Of a DNA stretch of 64,000 bases, positions 40,943 through 50,508 are shown in pieces. Within the stretch, counting starts at the first letter, position 1; every line of letters begins with the position of its first letter. Both the position numbers and the translations under genes were made by a program. Under the pieces are notes generated by a model, which saw nothing but the letters and a program-made list of their open reading frames with translations, was not told the origin of the DNA and searched no databases. This DNA is from an uncultured Lachnospiraceae bacterium (lineage in GTDB: Bacteria; Bacillota; Clostridia; Lachnospirales; Lachnospiraceae), in NCBI GenBank assembly GCA_910584585.1, contig CAJUBP010000012.1:1-64000 (forward strand), written 5' to 3'.

Positions 40943-41004
40943 AAAATTTCAGGGTACAAAAGATTTTTACAAAAGCGGATTGCGCATAAGTTTCAAAAGA
41001 GAAT

Positions 41005-41066
41005 CAAAGAGATACGAAAGATTGAATATACAAAAGACTCTTGAGATACGAAAGATAAATTACAAA
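41005..41066. repeat. Short tandem repeat downstream of 6S RNA
   Basis: GAGATACGAAAGATT followed by A/TACAAAAGA appears twice in tandem (around 41008-41036 and 41043-41066). Confidence 0.45.
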
Positions 41067-41073
41067 AGAGGAG

Positions 41074-41104
41074 AGGCTGCTTTGGAGAAAGGCAGCCTTT
41101 TCGC
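41074..41104 (+). terminator. Rho-independent terminator
   Basis: AGGCTGC (41074-41080) pairs with GCAGCCT, followed by TTTTCGCTT. It probably ends the 6S RNA/leader transcript ahead of the SpoIID-like gene. Confidence 0.7.
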
Positions 41105-41152
41105 TTGAATGTAATGTGATTGCTGAATTAAAAGAAGGAACAGGAATGCTGC

Positions 41153-43411
41153 ATGGGAAGAGGATATTCATCGAAAAGGGAGAAATATTTGACCGTACTG
41201 CTGGCGGCGCTGCTGGTGGTTTTAGCCGTGCTTTTTGTGCAGGCTGTGCTGGAGGAAAAGGTCATACTGGAATACAGCAACGAATATGTGGCAATGGCGG
41301 AATTGCCGTCACAGCTTAGTTTTACATATTATGACGAAGCGGAATGGAAGGAAAAGTTAAAGGAAATTAATTCCGGTAAGAATCTGAATGGCAAACTTAC
41401 CTTTGGGAAGCTGGAGAAACTGCTGGAACAGCTGTCTGTTCAGGAATATGTGACAGTTCCCAATAAATTTTCCTGGAAAAATGTATCCCGCGCGGAGTGG
41501 AACGGAGTGTATGAACAAATCCTGGATTTGCTGGACGCGGAGGGAAGGGTGTCTGCCACAAATCTGGTATTTCTTACCAAAGAACCGGAAGAAGCCGGGG
41601 AGGGGGAGGCGCTGCGAAGACTGACCCACAAGGGATATTATGAAGTGGCGGAAGGAGTGGATTACTTTCATTATTATGATATGTATCAGGTTTATGTGAA
41701 GGATCAGCGCATTATCGGCGTCAGCAGTCAATGCAAAGGGCCGCTGACTTTGAAAAATGTCTTTATCCACTCCACAGAGAATGAGAAAGCCGAGGTGCTC
41801 TACGAACGTCAGAAAATCTCTCTTGATATTGAGGGATTAGAGGAAGATATCAGAGATACCATCTGTGATATGGAATGGACGGAAGGGAAAGTTACGGCAA
41901 TTTATAAGAAAGAAGATATGATTTCCGGAAAAGTCCTGAGCTTTAATGAGGAACAGATTGAGATTTCCGGTTACGGGACTTTAGAACACGGCGGAAAGTT
42001 AAAGATATATAAGACTTACGGAACGGTGGAAGAACTGGATGAGTCGAAGCTGGTAATCGGCAATTTACAGGCGGATTTTGTGGTTGCCGAGAAGCAGGTC
42101 TGCGGAATTATTTTAAAAGAGCCTGCTTCTATAGAAAATATCCGTGTGCTTCTGCTGAACGGGGAGGGAACCTATCATGAGAATCCTGTGTTTGTAACGG
42201 ATACGGGTGGAACCTTAACCATAGGAGAACGGACGGAAGAGATCCCTGCGGGAGAACCGCTGACCGTGTCAGAATTCTTTGGGGAAGATCCCGATTTTGT
42301 GAAAATTGCTCTGGGGGATGGAGATGGAAGAATTTATTTTTCTGATGAAGCCGGCGGGCATACTTCTCTGGGATACCGGGGGACTATGGAGATCCGGAAG
42401 TACCAGGAAGGGTACGGTGTGGTAAATGAGCTGTCTTTGGAACAGTATCTTTATGGCGTGGTTCCCAGTGAAATGCCTTCCTCCTATGAGCGGGAAGCGC
42501 TGTGCGTCCAGGCGGTCTGCGCAAGAAGCTATGCCTGCATTCAGTTGATGAAGGGAGATTATGCTGCTTTGGGGGCCCATGTGGATGACAGCACCAGTTA
42601 TCAGGTGTACAATAAGCAGGAGGAAACGCCCCAGACCAATTTAGCGGTGGATGATACCGTGGGCGAAGTGATCAAATATCAGGGAGAGGTTGCGGAGGCG
42701 TACTTTTTCTCCACCTCCTGCGGATATACCGGAGATATGGGATTATGGAACAGCGGCGGGGAACAGTTCGGCTATCTCCAGGGAATTTCCCTTCTGCCGG
42801 AAGGAGAGGAAGCGGATATTTCCAGTGAGGAAGCTTTTGCGGAATTTATTTCAAATAAGGAGATAAATTCTTATGACAGTGACAGCCCGTATTTTCGCTG
42901 GCAGGCAGAGGTTTCGCCCCAGAAAGAATCGGAAACAATCAATCGTGCCATTACGGAGCGGGCAGAGGCCAATGCGGGCAATGTGCAGTTTCTCAAAGAG
43001 GACGGCTCCGAAGGAAAACTTTCTGATCTGGCAGGATTTGGGGCGTTAAAAGAAATTTCTGTGGGAGAGCGGGGAGGCGGCGGAGGCATCCGGATTCTGC
43101 GTATTTCCTATGAAAAAGGAACGGTTCATTTAATTACGGAATATAATATACGTTATGTGCTGGGAGCGGCGGCTGGAAAAGTGACAGACAATCAGGGGGA
43201 GAGCATAGAGATGCAGCTTCTGCCCAGCGCCTATTTTGCCCTGACGCCTATGGAACAGGGATATCTTCTGCAGGGCGGAGGATATGGACACGGAATCGGA
43301 ATGAGCCAGAATGGTTCCAACGGAATGGCGAAGGCTGGCATGAACTATGTGGAGATTCTGATGAAATTTTATCAGGGTATTGCGATAGAAAATATTTACA
43401 ATGGGGAATAA
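41153..43411 (+). CDS. SpoIID/LytB-domain protein
   Basis: This 752-residue protein has an N-terminal signal anchor (LTVLLAALLVVLAVLF). A long variable extracytoplasmic region (~60-370) is unfamiliar. The C-terminal SpoIID/LytB domain (~400-750) has QAVCARSYA, ATG-to-Cys-like FFSTSCGYTGD and GYGHGIGMSQNG. SpoIID is the lytic transglycosylase of engulfment; this larger paralogue may act in the vegetative wall or in sporulation. GAAGGAAC precedes the ATG. It overlaps the next gene's upstream region and probably forms an operon with it. Confidence 0.82.
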   Translation: MGRGYSSKREKYLTVLLAALLVVLAVLFVQAVLEEKVILEYSNEYVAMAELPSQLSFTYYDEAEWKEKLKEINSGKNLNGKLTFGKLEKLLEQLSVQEYVTVPNKFSWKNVSRAEWNGVYEQILDLLDAEGRVSATNLVFLTKEPEEAGEGEALRRLTHKGYYEVAEGVDYFHYYDMYQVYVKDQRIIGVSSQCKGPLTLKNVFIHSTENEKAEVLYERQKISLDIEGLEEDIRDTICDMEWTEGKVTAIYKKEDMISGKVLSFNEEQIEISGYGTLEHGGKLKIYKTYGTVEELDESKLVIGNLQADFVVAEKQVCGIILKEPASIENIRVLLLNGEGTYHENPVFVTDTGGTLTIGERTEEIPAGEPLTVSEFFGEDPDFVKIALGDGDGRIYFSDEAGGHTSLGYRGTMEIRKYQEGYGVVNELSLEQYLYGVVPSEMPSSYEREALCVQAVCARSYACIQLMKGDYAALGAHVDDSTSYQVYNKQEETPQTNLAVDDTVGEVIKYQGEVAEAYFFSTSCGYTGDMGLWNSGGEQFGYLQGISLLPEGEEADISSEEAFAEFISNKEINSYDSDSPYFRWQAEVSPQKESETINRAITERAEANAGNVQFLKEDGSEGKLSDLAGFGALKEISVGERGGGGGIRILRISYEKGTVHLITEYNIRYVLGAAAGKVTDNQGESIEMQLLPSAYFALTPMEQGYLLQGGGYGHGIGMSQNGSNGMAKAGMNYVEILMKFYQGIAIENIYNGE

Positions 43412-43415
43412 TTTT

Positions 43416-44240
43416 ATGTTTTGGAAGATTGTGGCAGGATTCAGGGCCTTTCTGGCAGAGTGCAAAAGGGATAATATCAGCGCGTATGCGGCTCAGGCGG
43501 CGTTTTTTATCATTATGTCCCTGATCCCTTTTGTGATGCTGTTTATTTCTATGATTCAGTTTACTCCGGTGACAAAGAGCATGGTGATGGAAATTGTGAA
43601 CCGGCTGATGCCGGAGTATATTTCGCCTTTTCTGATTGGGATCATCAATGAAGTGTATAATAATTCGGTGGGGACTGTGTCAATTGCGGCGATTATGGCA
43701 GTCTGGTCGGCGGCCAAGGGCATTCACTGCGTTACGGCCGGGCTGAACAGCGTCTATGACATAGAAGAGACGCGGAACTGGATTTTTCTGCGGTTTCGGG
43801 CTATTCTCTATACGCTGATGCTGGTGGCTGCAATTGTAGTTTCTCTTACGCTGATGGTGTTTGGAAACAGTCTGCAGAAGTTAATCTGGAAGTATATCCC
43901 CTTTGCGGCAGATTTCACATGGGGGATTTTGCAGCTTCGATCGTTGATTTTACTGGCGGTGCTGATGCTGTTTTTCCTGATGCTTTTTAAGATGCTTCCC
44001 AACCGGAAAGCCTCTTGGAAGAACCAGATTCCCGGCAGTGTGCTGAGCGCGGTGGGATGGTCTCTGCTGTCCTTTGGAATATCCATTTATGTGGATTATT
44101 TTAATGGATTTTCCATGTACGGCAGTTTAACCACAATTATTCTGGTGATGATGTGGCTGTATTTCGGCATTTATATTATGCTGGTGTGCGCGGAGATCAA
44201 CAAGATGTATGAAGACAGCCGATTAAGGAAAGAAGGATGA
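43416..44240 (+). CDS. YihY/BrkB-family membrane protein
   Basis: This 274-residue protein has six hydrophobic segments. The signature DNISAYAAQAAFFIIMSLIPF is near the N-terminus, WSAAKGIHCVTAGLN follows, and the C-terminal YVDYFNGFSMYGSLTTIILVMMWLY is characteristic. GGGGAA (43403-43408) lies 7 bases before ATG 43416. The ATG at 43401 overlaps the preceding gene without a ribosome binding site. Function in the family is unclear (older names: virulence factor BrkB or RNase BN; the latter is a misassignment). Confidence 0.88.
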   Translation: MFWKIVAGFRAFLAECKRDNISAYAAQAAFFIIMSLIPFVMLFISMIQFTPVTKSMVMEIVNRLMPEYISPFLIGIINEVYNNSVGTVSIAAIMAVWSAAKGIHCVTAGLNSVYDIEETRNWIFLRFRAILYTLMLVAAIVVSLTLMVFGNSLQKLIWKYIPFAADFTWGILQLRSLILLAVLMLFFLMLFKMLPNRKASWKNQIPGSVLSAVGWSLLSFGISIYVDYFNGFSMYGSLTTIILVMMWLYFGIYIMLVCAEINKMYEDSRLRKEG

Positions 44241-44390
44241 AAAAGTGGTAATGACATTTCGAACTGAATGTGATAAACTGTAAATAGTGTGCCGGGACGG
44301 GGAAGTCAGAGCACAGACTGGTTCAGATCTCCTGCGGTTTGCGGCGGCAGACTGAACCTGACAGAAGAACAACAGTTTGGAGGAAGTCAT

Positions 44391-47300
44391 ATGGCATCAA
44401 GACCTAAAAATACGGCAAAAGGAAAAAACGCCAGAGGGAGCGGCGCCTCTGCCAGAAAGAATGAAACAGCCAGAAACAGCGCTGAGGTATCTTTTGGAAG
44501 CGAAGTGGCGCTTCTGGTGATACTGGCTGTCTGCATTATAATGTTTATCAGTAATTTTGGAATCGGCGGATTTATCGGAGAGAAGGTAAGCGGTTTTTGT
44601 TTTGGAATGTTTGGAATGATGGCTTATCTGTTTCCCGTCTGCTTTTTTGTGGGAGCGGCTTTTTTTGTATCAAACAAAGACAACGGAATTGCCCTTGTGA
44701 AACTGACGGCAGGAGTTGTCTTTGTGGTATTTCTGTGCCTTTTTATGGAATTGATTGCGGGGGATTCCGAAGGGTATCAGATTCAAAAATCTTTTCAATA
44801 CGCGGCGGAGCATAAAAGCGGCGGAGGAGCGTTAGGCGGGCTGCTGGCGTCGTTGCTCTGTCCGGCAATCGGAGTTGCCGGGGCTTATGTGGTGGATATT
44901 ATTGCGCTGATTATCTCTCTGGTGCTTTTGACTGAACGATCCTTTTTGAACAGTGTGACAAGGGGCAGCAAGAAAGTCTACCATACGGCCAGGGAAGACG
45001 CAGCCAGGCGCAGGGAAGTGAAAGAATCCAGAAGAGAAGAAGAGCAGAATCGGCGGAGAACCGATCGGAAGGTAGAAGGCGTTGCGCTGGATACAAAGAT
45101 TGTGCCGGTGTCCTCCCGCCGTTCTGACAATATCAGTGAATTAAAACTTCCGAAAGAGACGGAGATTTTTTCGAAGGAATTAAAAGCAAAATTGTTTGCC
45201 GATCAGGAAGACCTGCCGAAGCGGGCAGTGGGGAATTCCGGATGGGGTTCCCGGGAGACGAAAAGCGCCGCTTCTATTTTGGAAATGCCGATGAAACCAG
45301 AGACGAAAAGTTCCAGAGTGAGTTTGGCGGAACCGGTGGGAAAGACAGAGCCCAGGCAGGGGCAGATGTTTTCCAGAGAAGCGTTTTCGGAACCGGAACG
45401 GAAACAGGAGCAGATGTTTTCCAAAGAAGCTTTTTCAGAACCGGTAGTGGTGGAGAAAGTGCGCAGAAGTCCCAGAAAGCGGAAAACGGAGTTAGACGGG
45501 GTGCTGTCAGAAGGAAGCGAGCAGCTCTGGCGTCCGGAATCCGGGGTTCTTCCGCTTACCGGTGAAGAACCGGTGGTGATTCATTCCGAGCCTTCCGGCG
45601 GGGCAGTGCAAGTGCCGGAGCTGGCGGAGCACATGGCAAATGATTTTGCGGAGACTGGCATTTCCGAAGAGATATTTGCCGGCCTAGAGTCAGCCATTAT
45701 TGCGGAGGCGGACAGCGGTCTGGGATCAGAATTTGCAGCGGAATCCGCAGGAATGCCGAGAGAGGAATTAATCACAGAACCCGAAGAGATGTTGAGAGAA
45801 GAATCCATAGGGATGCTGGAAGCAGGATTTATGGCAGGCTCCGCAGGAATGCCGGAAGCAGGATTTATGGCAGGCTCCGTGGAGACGCCGGAAGCGGAAT
45901 TTATGGCAGGCTCCGTGGAGACGCCGGAAGCAGAATTTATGGCAGGTTCCCCAGGAATGCCGGAAGCGGAATTTATGGCAGGCTCCGTGGAGATGCCGGA
46001 AGCAGGATTTATGGCAGGCTCCGTGGAGATGCCGGAAGCGGAATTTATGACAGGCTCCCCAGGGGTGCCGGGAGCAGGGGTTAGCGCAGAATCTGCGGGG
46101 ACGCGTAAAAGGGAAGTTTCAGGCGGATTGTCAGAAGAGCGGAATCGCCAGTCAGGGCCGTCTTTGGCAAAAGGAGTTGGCCAGGCTCCTTCCTCTTTAA
46201 CGGCTGAAGGCGCTTCTTCTCCCGCTCCTTCGGCGCCGAAGCCGCCGGAGAAGAAGGAATATGTATTTCCGCCGGTGTCTCTGCTGAAAAAGGGAACCAA
46301 TGCCCAGGGAGATTCCAAGAGGCATCTGCAGGAGACAGCTTTGCTGCTGCAGCAGACTTTGAAGAATTTCGGCGTCAATGTCACCATTACGGATGTAAGC
46401 TGCGGACCCACTGTCACCCGTTATGAGATGCAGCCGGAAATGGGCGTGAAGGTCAGCAAAATTGTAAACCTTGCAGATGATATCAAGTTGAATCTGGCGG
46501 CGGCGGATATCCGCATTGAGGCGCCGATTCCGGGAAAGGCGGCAGTGGGAATTGAAGTGCCCAACAAAGAAAATGTCATGGTGCGTTTCCGGGATATGAT
46601 AGAAACTGATGAGTTTCAGAGCCATAAGTCCAGCATCTGCTTTACAGCGGGAAAAGATATCGGCGGCCAGGCAGTGGTGGCGGATATTGCCAAGATGCCC
46701 CATCTTCTGATTGCCGGGGCTACCGGTTCCGGTAAATCGGTATGTATCAACACGATTATTATGAGTATCCTCTATAAAGCAAATCCGGAGGATGTGAAGC
46801 TGATTCTCATTGATCCGAAAGTAGTGGAATTAAGCGTATACAACGGCATTCCCCATCTTCTGATTCCAGTGGTGACCGATCCGAAAAAAGCGGCGGGCGC
46901 GCTGCACTGGGCTGTGGCGGAGATGATGGATCGGTATCAGAAATTCGCGGAATGCCAGGTGAGGGATTTAAAAGGCTATAATCAAAAGATAGCCGCCATA
47001 GAATCGGTGGAAGATGAGACAAAGCCGGTGAAAATGCCCCAGATTATTGTAATTGTAGACGAGCTGGCAGACCTGATGATGGTGGCGCCGGGGGATGTGG
47101 AGGACGCCATCTGCCGTCTGGCCCAGCTTGCCCGGGCAGCGGGCATTCATCTGATTATCGCTACCCAGAGGCCTTCTGTGGATGTCATCACCGGTCTGAT
47201 TAAGGCGAATATGCCTTCCAGGATCGCCTTTTCCGTGTCTTCCGGCGTGGATTCCAGGACAATTCTGGACATGAACGGGGCGGAAAAACTTTTGGGAAAC

Positions 47301-47714
47301 GGAGATATGCTGTTTTATCCTCAGGGATATCAGAAGCCTTTGCGTGTCCAGGGGCCCTTTGTGTCGGATCCGGAAGTGGAAGCAGTGGTGGATTTCCTGA
47401 AAAAACAGAGTACTGTGGTATATAATCCGGAAATCGAGCAGAAAATGAATACCGCTTCTTCCGGCTCCGGCATGGGCGCGGGAGGCAGTGAGAGAGACGC
47501 CTATTTTGTGGAAGCGGGAAAATTTGTCATAGAGAAAGAAAAAGGGTCTATCGGCATGCTGCAAAGGATGTTCAAAGTGGGATTCAACCGGGCGGCAAGA
47601 ATTATGGATCAGCTGGAGGAAGCCGGCGTGGTAGGGCCGGAAGAGGGGACAAAACCGAGAAAAGTGCAGATGTCCCCGGAGGAATTTGAAGCATACGTAG
47701 AAGAGCATGTATGA
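44391..47714 (+). CDS. ftsK: FtsK/SpoIIIE DNA translocase with repeat-rich linker
   Basis: This 1107-residue protein has four N-terminal membrane spans (~45-190), then a long disordered linker (~200-630). An ATP-dependent translocase motor (~640-1000) carries Walker A GATGSGKSVC and Walker B IIVIVDELADLMM. The C-terminal gamma winged helix (~1030-1095; GSIGMLQRMFKVGFNRAARIMDQLEEAG) reads KOPS/SRS-like DNA. It pumps chromosome DNA through the division or sporulation septum. The linker has eight 12-residue repeats. GGAGGAAG supports the ATG. Whether it acts mainly as FtsK or SpoIIIE cannot be told here. Confidence 0.94.
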   Translation: MASRPKNTAKGKNARGSGASARKNETARNSAEVSFGSEVALLVILAVCIIMFISNFGIGGFIGEKVSGFCFGMFGMMAYLFPVCFFVGAAFFVSNKDNGIALVKLTAGVVFVVFLCLFMELIAGDSEGYQIQKSFQYAAEHKSGGGALGGLLASLLCPAIGVAGAYVVDIIALIISLVLLTERSFLNSVTRGSKKVYHTAREDAARRREVKESRREEEQNRRRTDRKVEGVALDTKIVPVSSRRSDNISELKLPKETEIFSKELKAKLFADQEDLPKRAVGNSGWGSRETKSAASILEMPMKPETKSSRVSLAEPVGKTEPRQGQMFSREAFSEPERKQEQMFSKEAFSEPVVVEKVRRSPRKRKTELDGVLSEGSEQLWRPESGVLPLTGEEPVVIHSEPSGGAVQVPELAEHMANDFAETGISEEIFAGLESAIIAEADSGLGSEFAAESAGMPREELITEPEEMLREESIGMLEAGFMAGSAGMPEAGFMAGSVETPEAEFMAGSVETPEAEFMAGSPGMPEAEFMAGSVEMPEAGFMAGSVEMPEAEFMTGSPGVPGAGVSAESAGTRKREVSGGLSEERNRQSGPSLAKGVGQAPSSLTAEGASSPAPSAPKPPEKKEYVFPPVSLLKKGTNAQGDSKRHLQETALLLQQTLKNFGVNVTITDVSCGPTVTRYEMQPEMGVKVSKIVNLADDIKLNLAAADIRIEAPIPGKAAVGIEVPNKENVMVRFRDMIETDEFQSHKSSICFTAGKDIGGQAVVADIAKMPHLLIAGATGSGKSVCINTIIMSILYKANPEDVKLILIDPKVVELSVYNGIPHLLIPVVTDPKKAAGALHWAVAEMMDRYQKFAECQVRDLKGYNQKIAAIESVEDETKPVKMPQIIVIVDELADLMMVAPGDVEDAICRLAQLARAAGIHLIIATQRPSVDVITGLIKANMPSRIAFSVSSGVDSRTILDMNGAEKLLGNGDMLFYPQGYQKPLRVQGPFVSDPEVEAVVDFLKKQSTVVYNPEIEQKMNTASSGSGMGAGGSERDAYFVEAGKFVIEKEKGSIGMLQRMFKVGFNRAARIMDQLEEAGVVGPEEGTKPRKVQMSPEEFEAYVEEHV
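45813..46100 (+). repeat. 36-bp coding minisatellite in ftsK (8 units)
   Basis: Eight tandem 36-base units encode MPEAGFMAGSVE-type dodecapeptides, in frame, with 0-4 changes each. The last unit is degenerate (VPGAGVSAESAG). It is a good candidate for variable repeat number between strains. Confidence 0.88.
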
Positions 47715-47744
47715 GAAAATCCTGTTAGTTATAATTCATGCCTA

Positions 47745-47778
47745 TGCCAGATTTTATAATGCTTTTATGATATCTGGG
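47745..47778 (+). terminator. Hairpin after ftsK
   Basis: GCCAGAT and ATA pair with TAT and ATCTGGGC across a short loop. There is no T-tract; it may be a processing site or weak terminator. The rest of the 230-base gap shows no gene. Confidence 0.35.
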
Positions 47779-47945
47779 CGTGAAAAGCAACGCCTGTTGC
47801 TGATAAATTAGTTTTGTTTGGAATTATATCTATCATAAAGCGTCAGCTTGTGGTAGTATAAAGGTACATGACGCAGCCGAAAAAGTAAAGATTCCTGTTT
47901 GCGTTTACAATGCATGCAGGAACCGGACAACAGATGGAGGAAAAT

Positions 47946-49616
47946 ATGAAAACAGATATTCAGATTGCGCAGGAAGCGGAAATGATCCACATCAAAGATG
48001 TGGCGGCACAGTTGGGAATCGGGGAAGATGATCTGGAGTTATATGGAAAATATAAGGCAAAGCTGTCCAATGAACTGATGGAGCGGGTGAAGGGCAATCC
48101 GGACGGCAAATTAATCCTTGTGACAGCCATCAACCCCACCCCGGCAGGGGAGGGCAAAACCACCACCAGCGTAGGGCTGGGACAGGCTTTTGGCAAACTG
48201 GGAAAGAAAGCGGTGCTGGCGCTGAGAGAGCCTTCTTTGGGACCTTGTTTTGGAATTAAAGGAGGAGCAGCCGGCGGAGGATACGCCCAGGTGGTTCCCA
48301 TGGAAGATCTGAATCTGCATTTTACCGGAGACTTTCATGCCATTACTTCTGCCAATAATCTGCTGGCAGCTCTTTTGGACAATCATATCCAGCAGGGCAA
48401 TGTCCTTGGCATTGACCCCAGGCAGGTGGTCTGGAAACGCTGTCTGGATATGAACGATCGTGTGCTTCGGAATATTGTGGTGGGGCTTGGAAGCAAAATG
48501 GACGGAATGGTGAGAGAAGACCATTTTGTCATCACGGTAGCCTCTGAGATTATGGCAGTGCTGTGTCTGGCCGAGGATATGGCGGATCTGAAAAAACGTC
48601 TGGGCCGAATGATTGTGGCTTATAATTTTGAGGGAAAGCCGGTGACGGCAGAGGATCTGCAGGCTACGGGAGCGATGGCAGCGCTGTTAAAGGATGCCTT
48701 AAAGCCCAACCTGATTCAGACCTTAGAGCATACCCCGGCTATTGTCCACGGCGGGCCTTTCGCCAACATTGCCCATGGCTGCAACAGTGTCCGTGCCACC
48801 AAGACAGCGCTGAAGCTGGCGGATTACGTGGTGACAGAGGCAGGATTCGGAGCGGATCTGGGCGCAGAGAAATTCATGGATATCAAATGCCGAATGGCCG
48901 GGCTGAAACCGGACGCAGTGGTTTTAGTGGCCACCATCCGGGCATTGAAATACAACGGAGGCGTTCCCAAGGCGGAGATTTCCACCGAGAATCTGGAGGC
49001 TTTGAAGAAAGGGATTGTAAATCTGGAAAAGCATATCGAAAATCTGCAGAAATATCATGTGCCGGTGGTGGTGACCTTGAATTCTTTCCTAACAGATACC
49101 CAGGCGGAAACAGAGTTTGTAGAGCAGTTCTGCCAGGACCGGGGCTGTGAATTCGCCCTGTCAGAAGTTTGGGAAAAGGGCGGAGAAGGCGGCGTTGCCC
49201 TGGCAAAAAAAGTGCTGGAGACGTTGGAGACGAAGGAAAGCCATTTTTGTCCCCTCTATGAAGACAGCCTTTCCCTTACCGGGAAGATTGAGACGGTGGC
49301 GAAAGAAATCTACGGCGCAGACGGCGTAACCTACGCGCCGGCGGCATTCAAAGAATTAAAGAGAATCGAAGAACTGGGAATGGGAAGTTTTCCGGTCTGC
49401 ATGGCCAAGACCCAGTATTCCCTGTCAGATGATCAGACCAAGCTGGGACGCCCCGCAGGATTTACGGTAAATGTACGGGAAGTGTACGTGTCGGCGGGAG
49501 CCGGATTTGTGGTGGCGGTTACCGGGGCCATTATGACCATGCCGGGACTTGGAAAATCACCGGCAGCTTATCAGATTGATGTGGATGACAATGGGGTAAT
49601 TACAGGATTATTCTAA
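47946..49616 (+). CDS. fhs: Formate-tetrahydrofolate ligase
   Basis: This 556-residue enzyme makes 10-formyl-THF from formate, THF and ATP, feeding purine and formyl-Met synthesis and the methyl branch of one-carbon metabolism. The ATP-binding motif PTPAGEGKTTT is at about residues 63-73, and SLGPCFGIKGGAAGGGYAQV is strongly conserved in the family. GGAGG precedes ATG 47946; an upstream in-frame ATG is not supported. It is followed directly by folD, which together supply C1 units. Confidence 0.96.
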   Translation: MKTDIQIAQEAEMIHIKDVAAQLGIGEDDLELYGKYKAKLSNELMERVKGNPDGKLILVTAINPTPAGEGKTTTSVGLGQAFGKLGKKAVLALREPSLGPCFGIKGGAAGGGYAQVVPMEDLNLHFTGDFHAITSANNLLAALLDNHIQQGNVLGIDPRQVVWKRCLDMNDRVLRNIVVGLGSKMDGMVREDHFVITVASEIMAVLCLAEDMADLKKRLGRMIVAYNFEGKPVTAEDLQATGAMAALLKDALKPNLIQTLEHTPAIVHGGPFANIAHGCNSVRATKTALKLADYVVTEAGFGADLGAEKFMDIKCRMAGLKPDAVVLVATIRALKYNGGVPKAEISTENLEALKKGIVNLEKHIENLQKYHVPVVVTLNSFLTDTQAETEFVEQFCQDRGCEFALSEVWEKGGEGGVALAKKVLETLETKESHFCPLYEDSLSLTGKIETVAKEIYGADGVTYAPAAFKELKRIEELGMGSFPVCMAKTQYSLSDDQTKLGRPAGFTVNVREVYVSAGAGFVVAVTGAIMTMPGLGKSPAAYQIDVDDNGVITGLF

Positions 49617-49660
49617 AATTTATTGGACGATGGAAGAAGATGGGACAGAAAGGAAAAGCC

Positions 49661-50506
49661 ATGGCAGTAATGATAGACGGAAAAAAGATTTCTCAGCAGA
49701 TCAAAGATGAATTAAAAGAAAAAGCGGCGGCGTTAAAAGCAGAAGGGAAAACAGGAGCCCTTGCAGTGATACAGGTAGGCGCGGATCCGGCTTCCAGCGT
49801 GTATGTCCGGAATAAGAAAAATGCATGCGCCTATATCGGAATTGATTCTCTGGCGTACGAACTGCCGGAAGAGACGACAGAAGAAGAATTGCTGCAGTTA
49901 ATACAGGAACTGAATGGGAAAGAGGAAGTAAAAGGAATTTTGGTTCAGCTTCCGCTGCCCGGACATATCTGTGAAGATAAGGTGATACAGACCATCAATC
50001 CCAAGAAAGATGTGGATGGGTTTCATCCTCAGAGCGTGGGCAATATGACGATAGGAGCCCCAGGATTTGTATCCTGTACGCCCGCCGGAATTATACAGCT
50101 GCTAAAGCGCTCTGACATAGAAATTGAAGGAAAGCATTGCGTAATCATCGGCAGAAGCAATATTGTGGGCAAACCCATGGCCCTTTTGATGCTTCGGGAA
50201 AACGCCACCGTTACAGTGACGCATTCCAGAACCAGGAATCTTCCGGAAATCTGCCGGCAGGCGGATATCCTGATTGTGGCCATGGGCAAACCCCGGTTTA
50301 TCGGCCCGGAGTATGTAAAGGAAGGCGCGGTGGTAATTGATGTGGGAATCCACCGGGATGAAAATAATAAATTGTGCGGGGATGTGAAATTCGATGAGGT
50401 AATGCCCGTTGCCTCTGCCATTACGCCGGTTCCGGGGGGCGTAGGCCCTATGACTATTGCGATGCTGATGAATAACTGTGTGCAGAGCATAGAAGAGGGC
50501 CGGTAA
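49661..50506 (+). CDS. folD: Methylenetetrahydrofolate dehydrogenase / cyclohydrolase
   Basis: This 281-residue bifunctional enzyme interconverts methylene-, methenyl- and 10-formyl-THF with NADP. The catalytic Lys/Tyr region SVYVRNKKNACAYIGI and the C-terminal TPVPGGVGPMTIAML are visible. The Rossmann motif GRSNIVGKPMA binds NADP. AAAGGA lies 8 bases before ATG 49661; the ATG at 49640 is less supported. It lies 44 bases after fhs, in an operon. Confidence 0.95.
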   Translation: MAVMIDGKKISQQIKDELKEKAAALKAEGKTGALAVIQVGADPASSVYVRNKKNACAYIGIDSLAYELPEETTEEELLQLIQELNGKEEVKGILVQLPLPGHICEDKVIQTINPKKDVDGFHPQSVGNMTIGAPGFVSCTPAGIIQLLKRSDIEIEGKHCVIIGRSNIVGKPMALLMLRENATVTVTHSRTRNLPEICRQADILIVAMGKPRFIGPEYVKEGAVVIDVGIHRDENNKLCGDVKFDEVMPVASAITPVPGGVGPMTIAMLMNNCVQSIEEGR

Positions 50507-50508
50507 GA

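Noticed and set aside
40820..41044. Small open frames within the 6S RNA region
   Set aside because: They have no ribosome binding site and coincide with a structured RNA; coding is unlikely.
45813..46100. CRISPR-like array of 36-bp repeats
   Set aside because: The units are contiguous without unique spacers and stay in frame within ftsK, so it is a coding minisatellite.
47715..47945. Riboswitch in front of fhs (THF- or purine-type)
   Set aside because: The gap lacks the recognisable cores of these classes; only a weak hairpin is seen.
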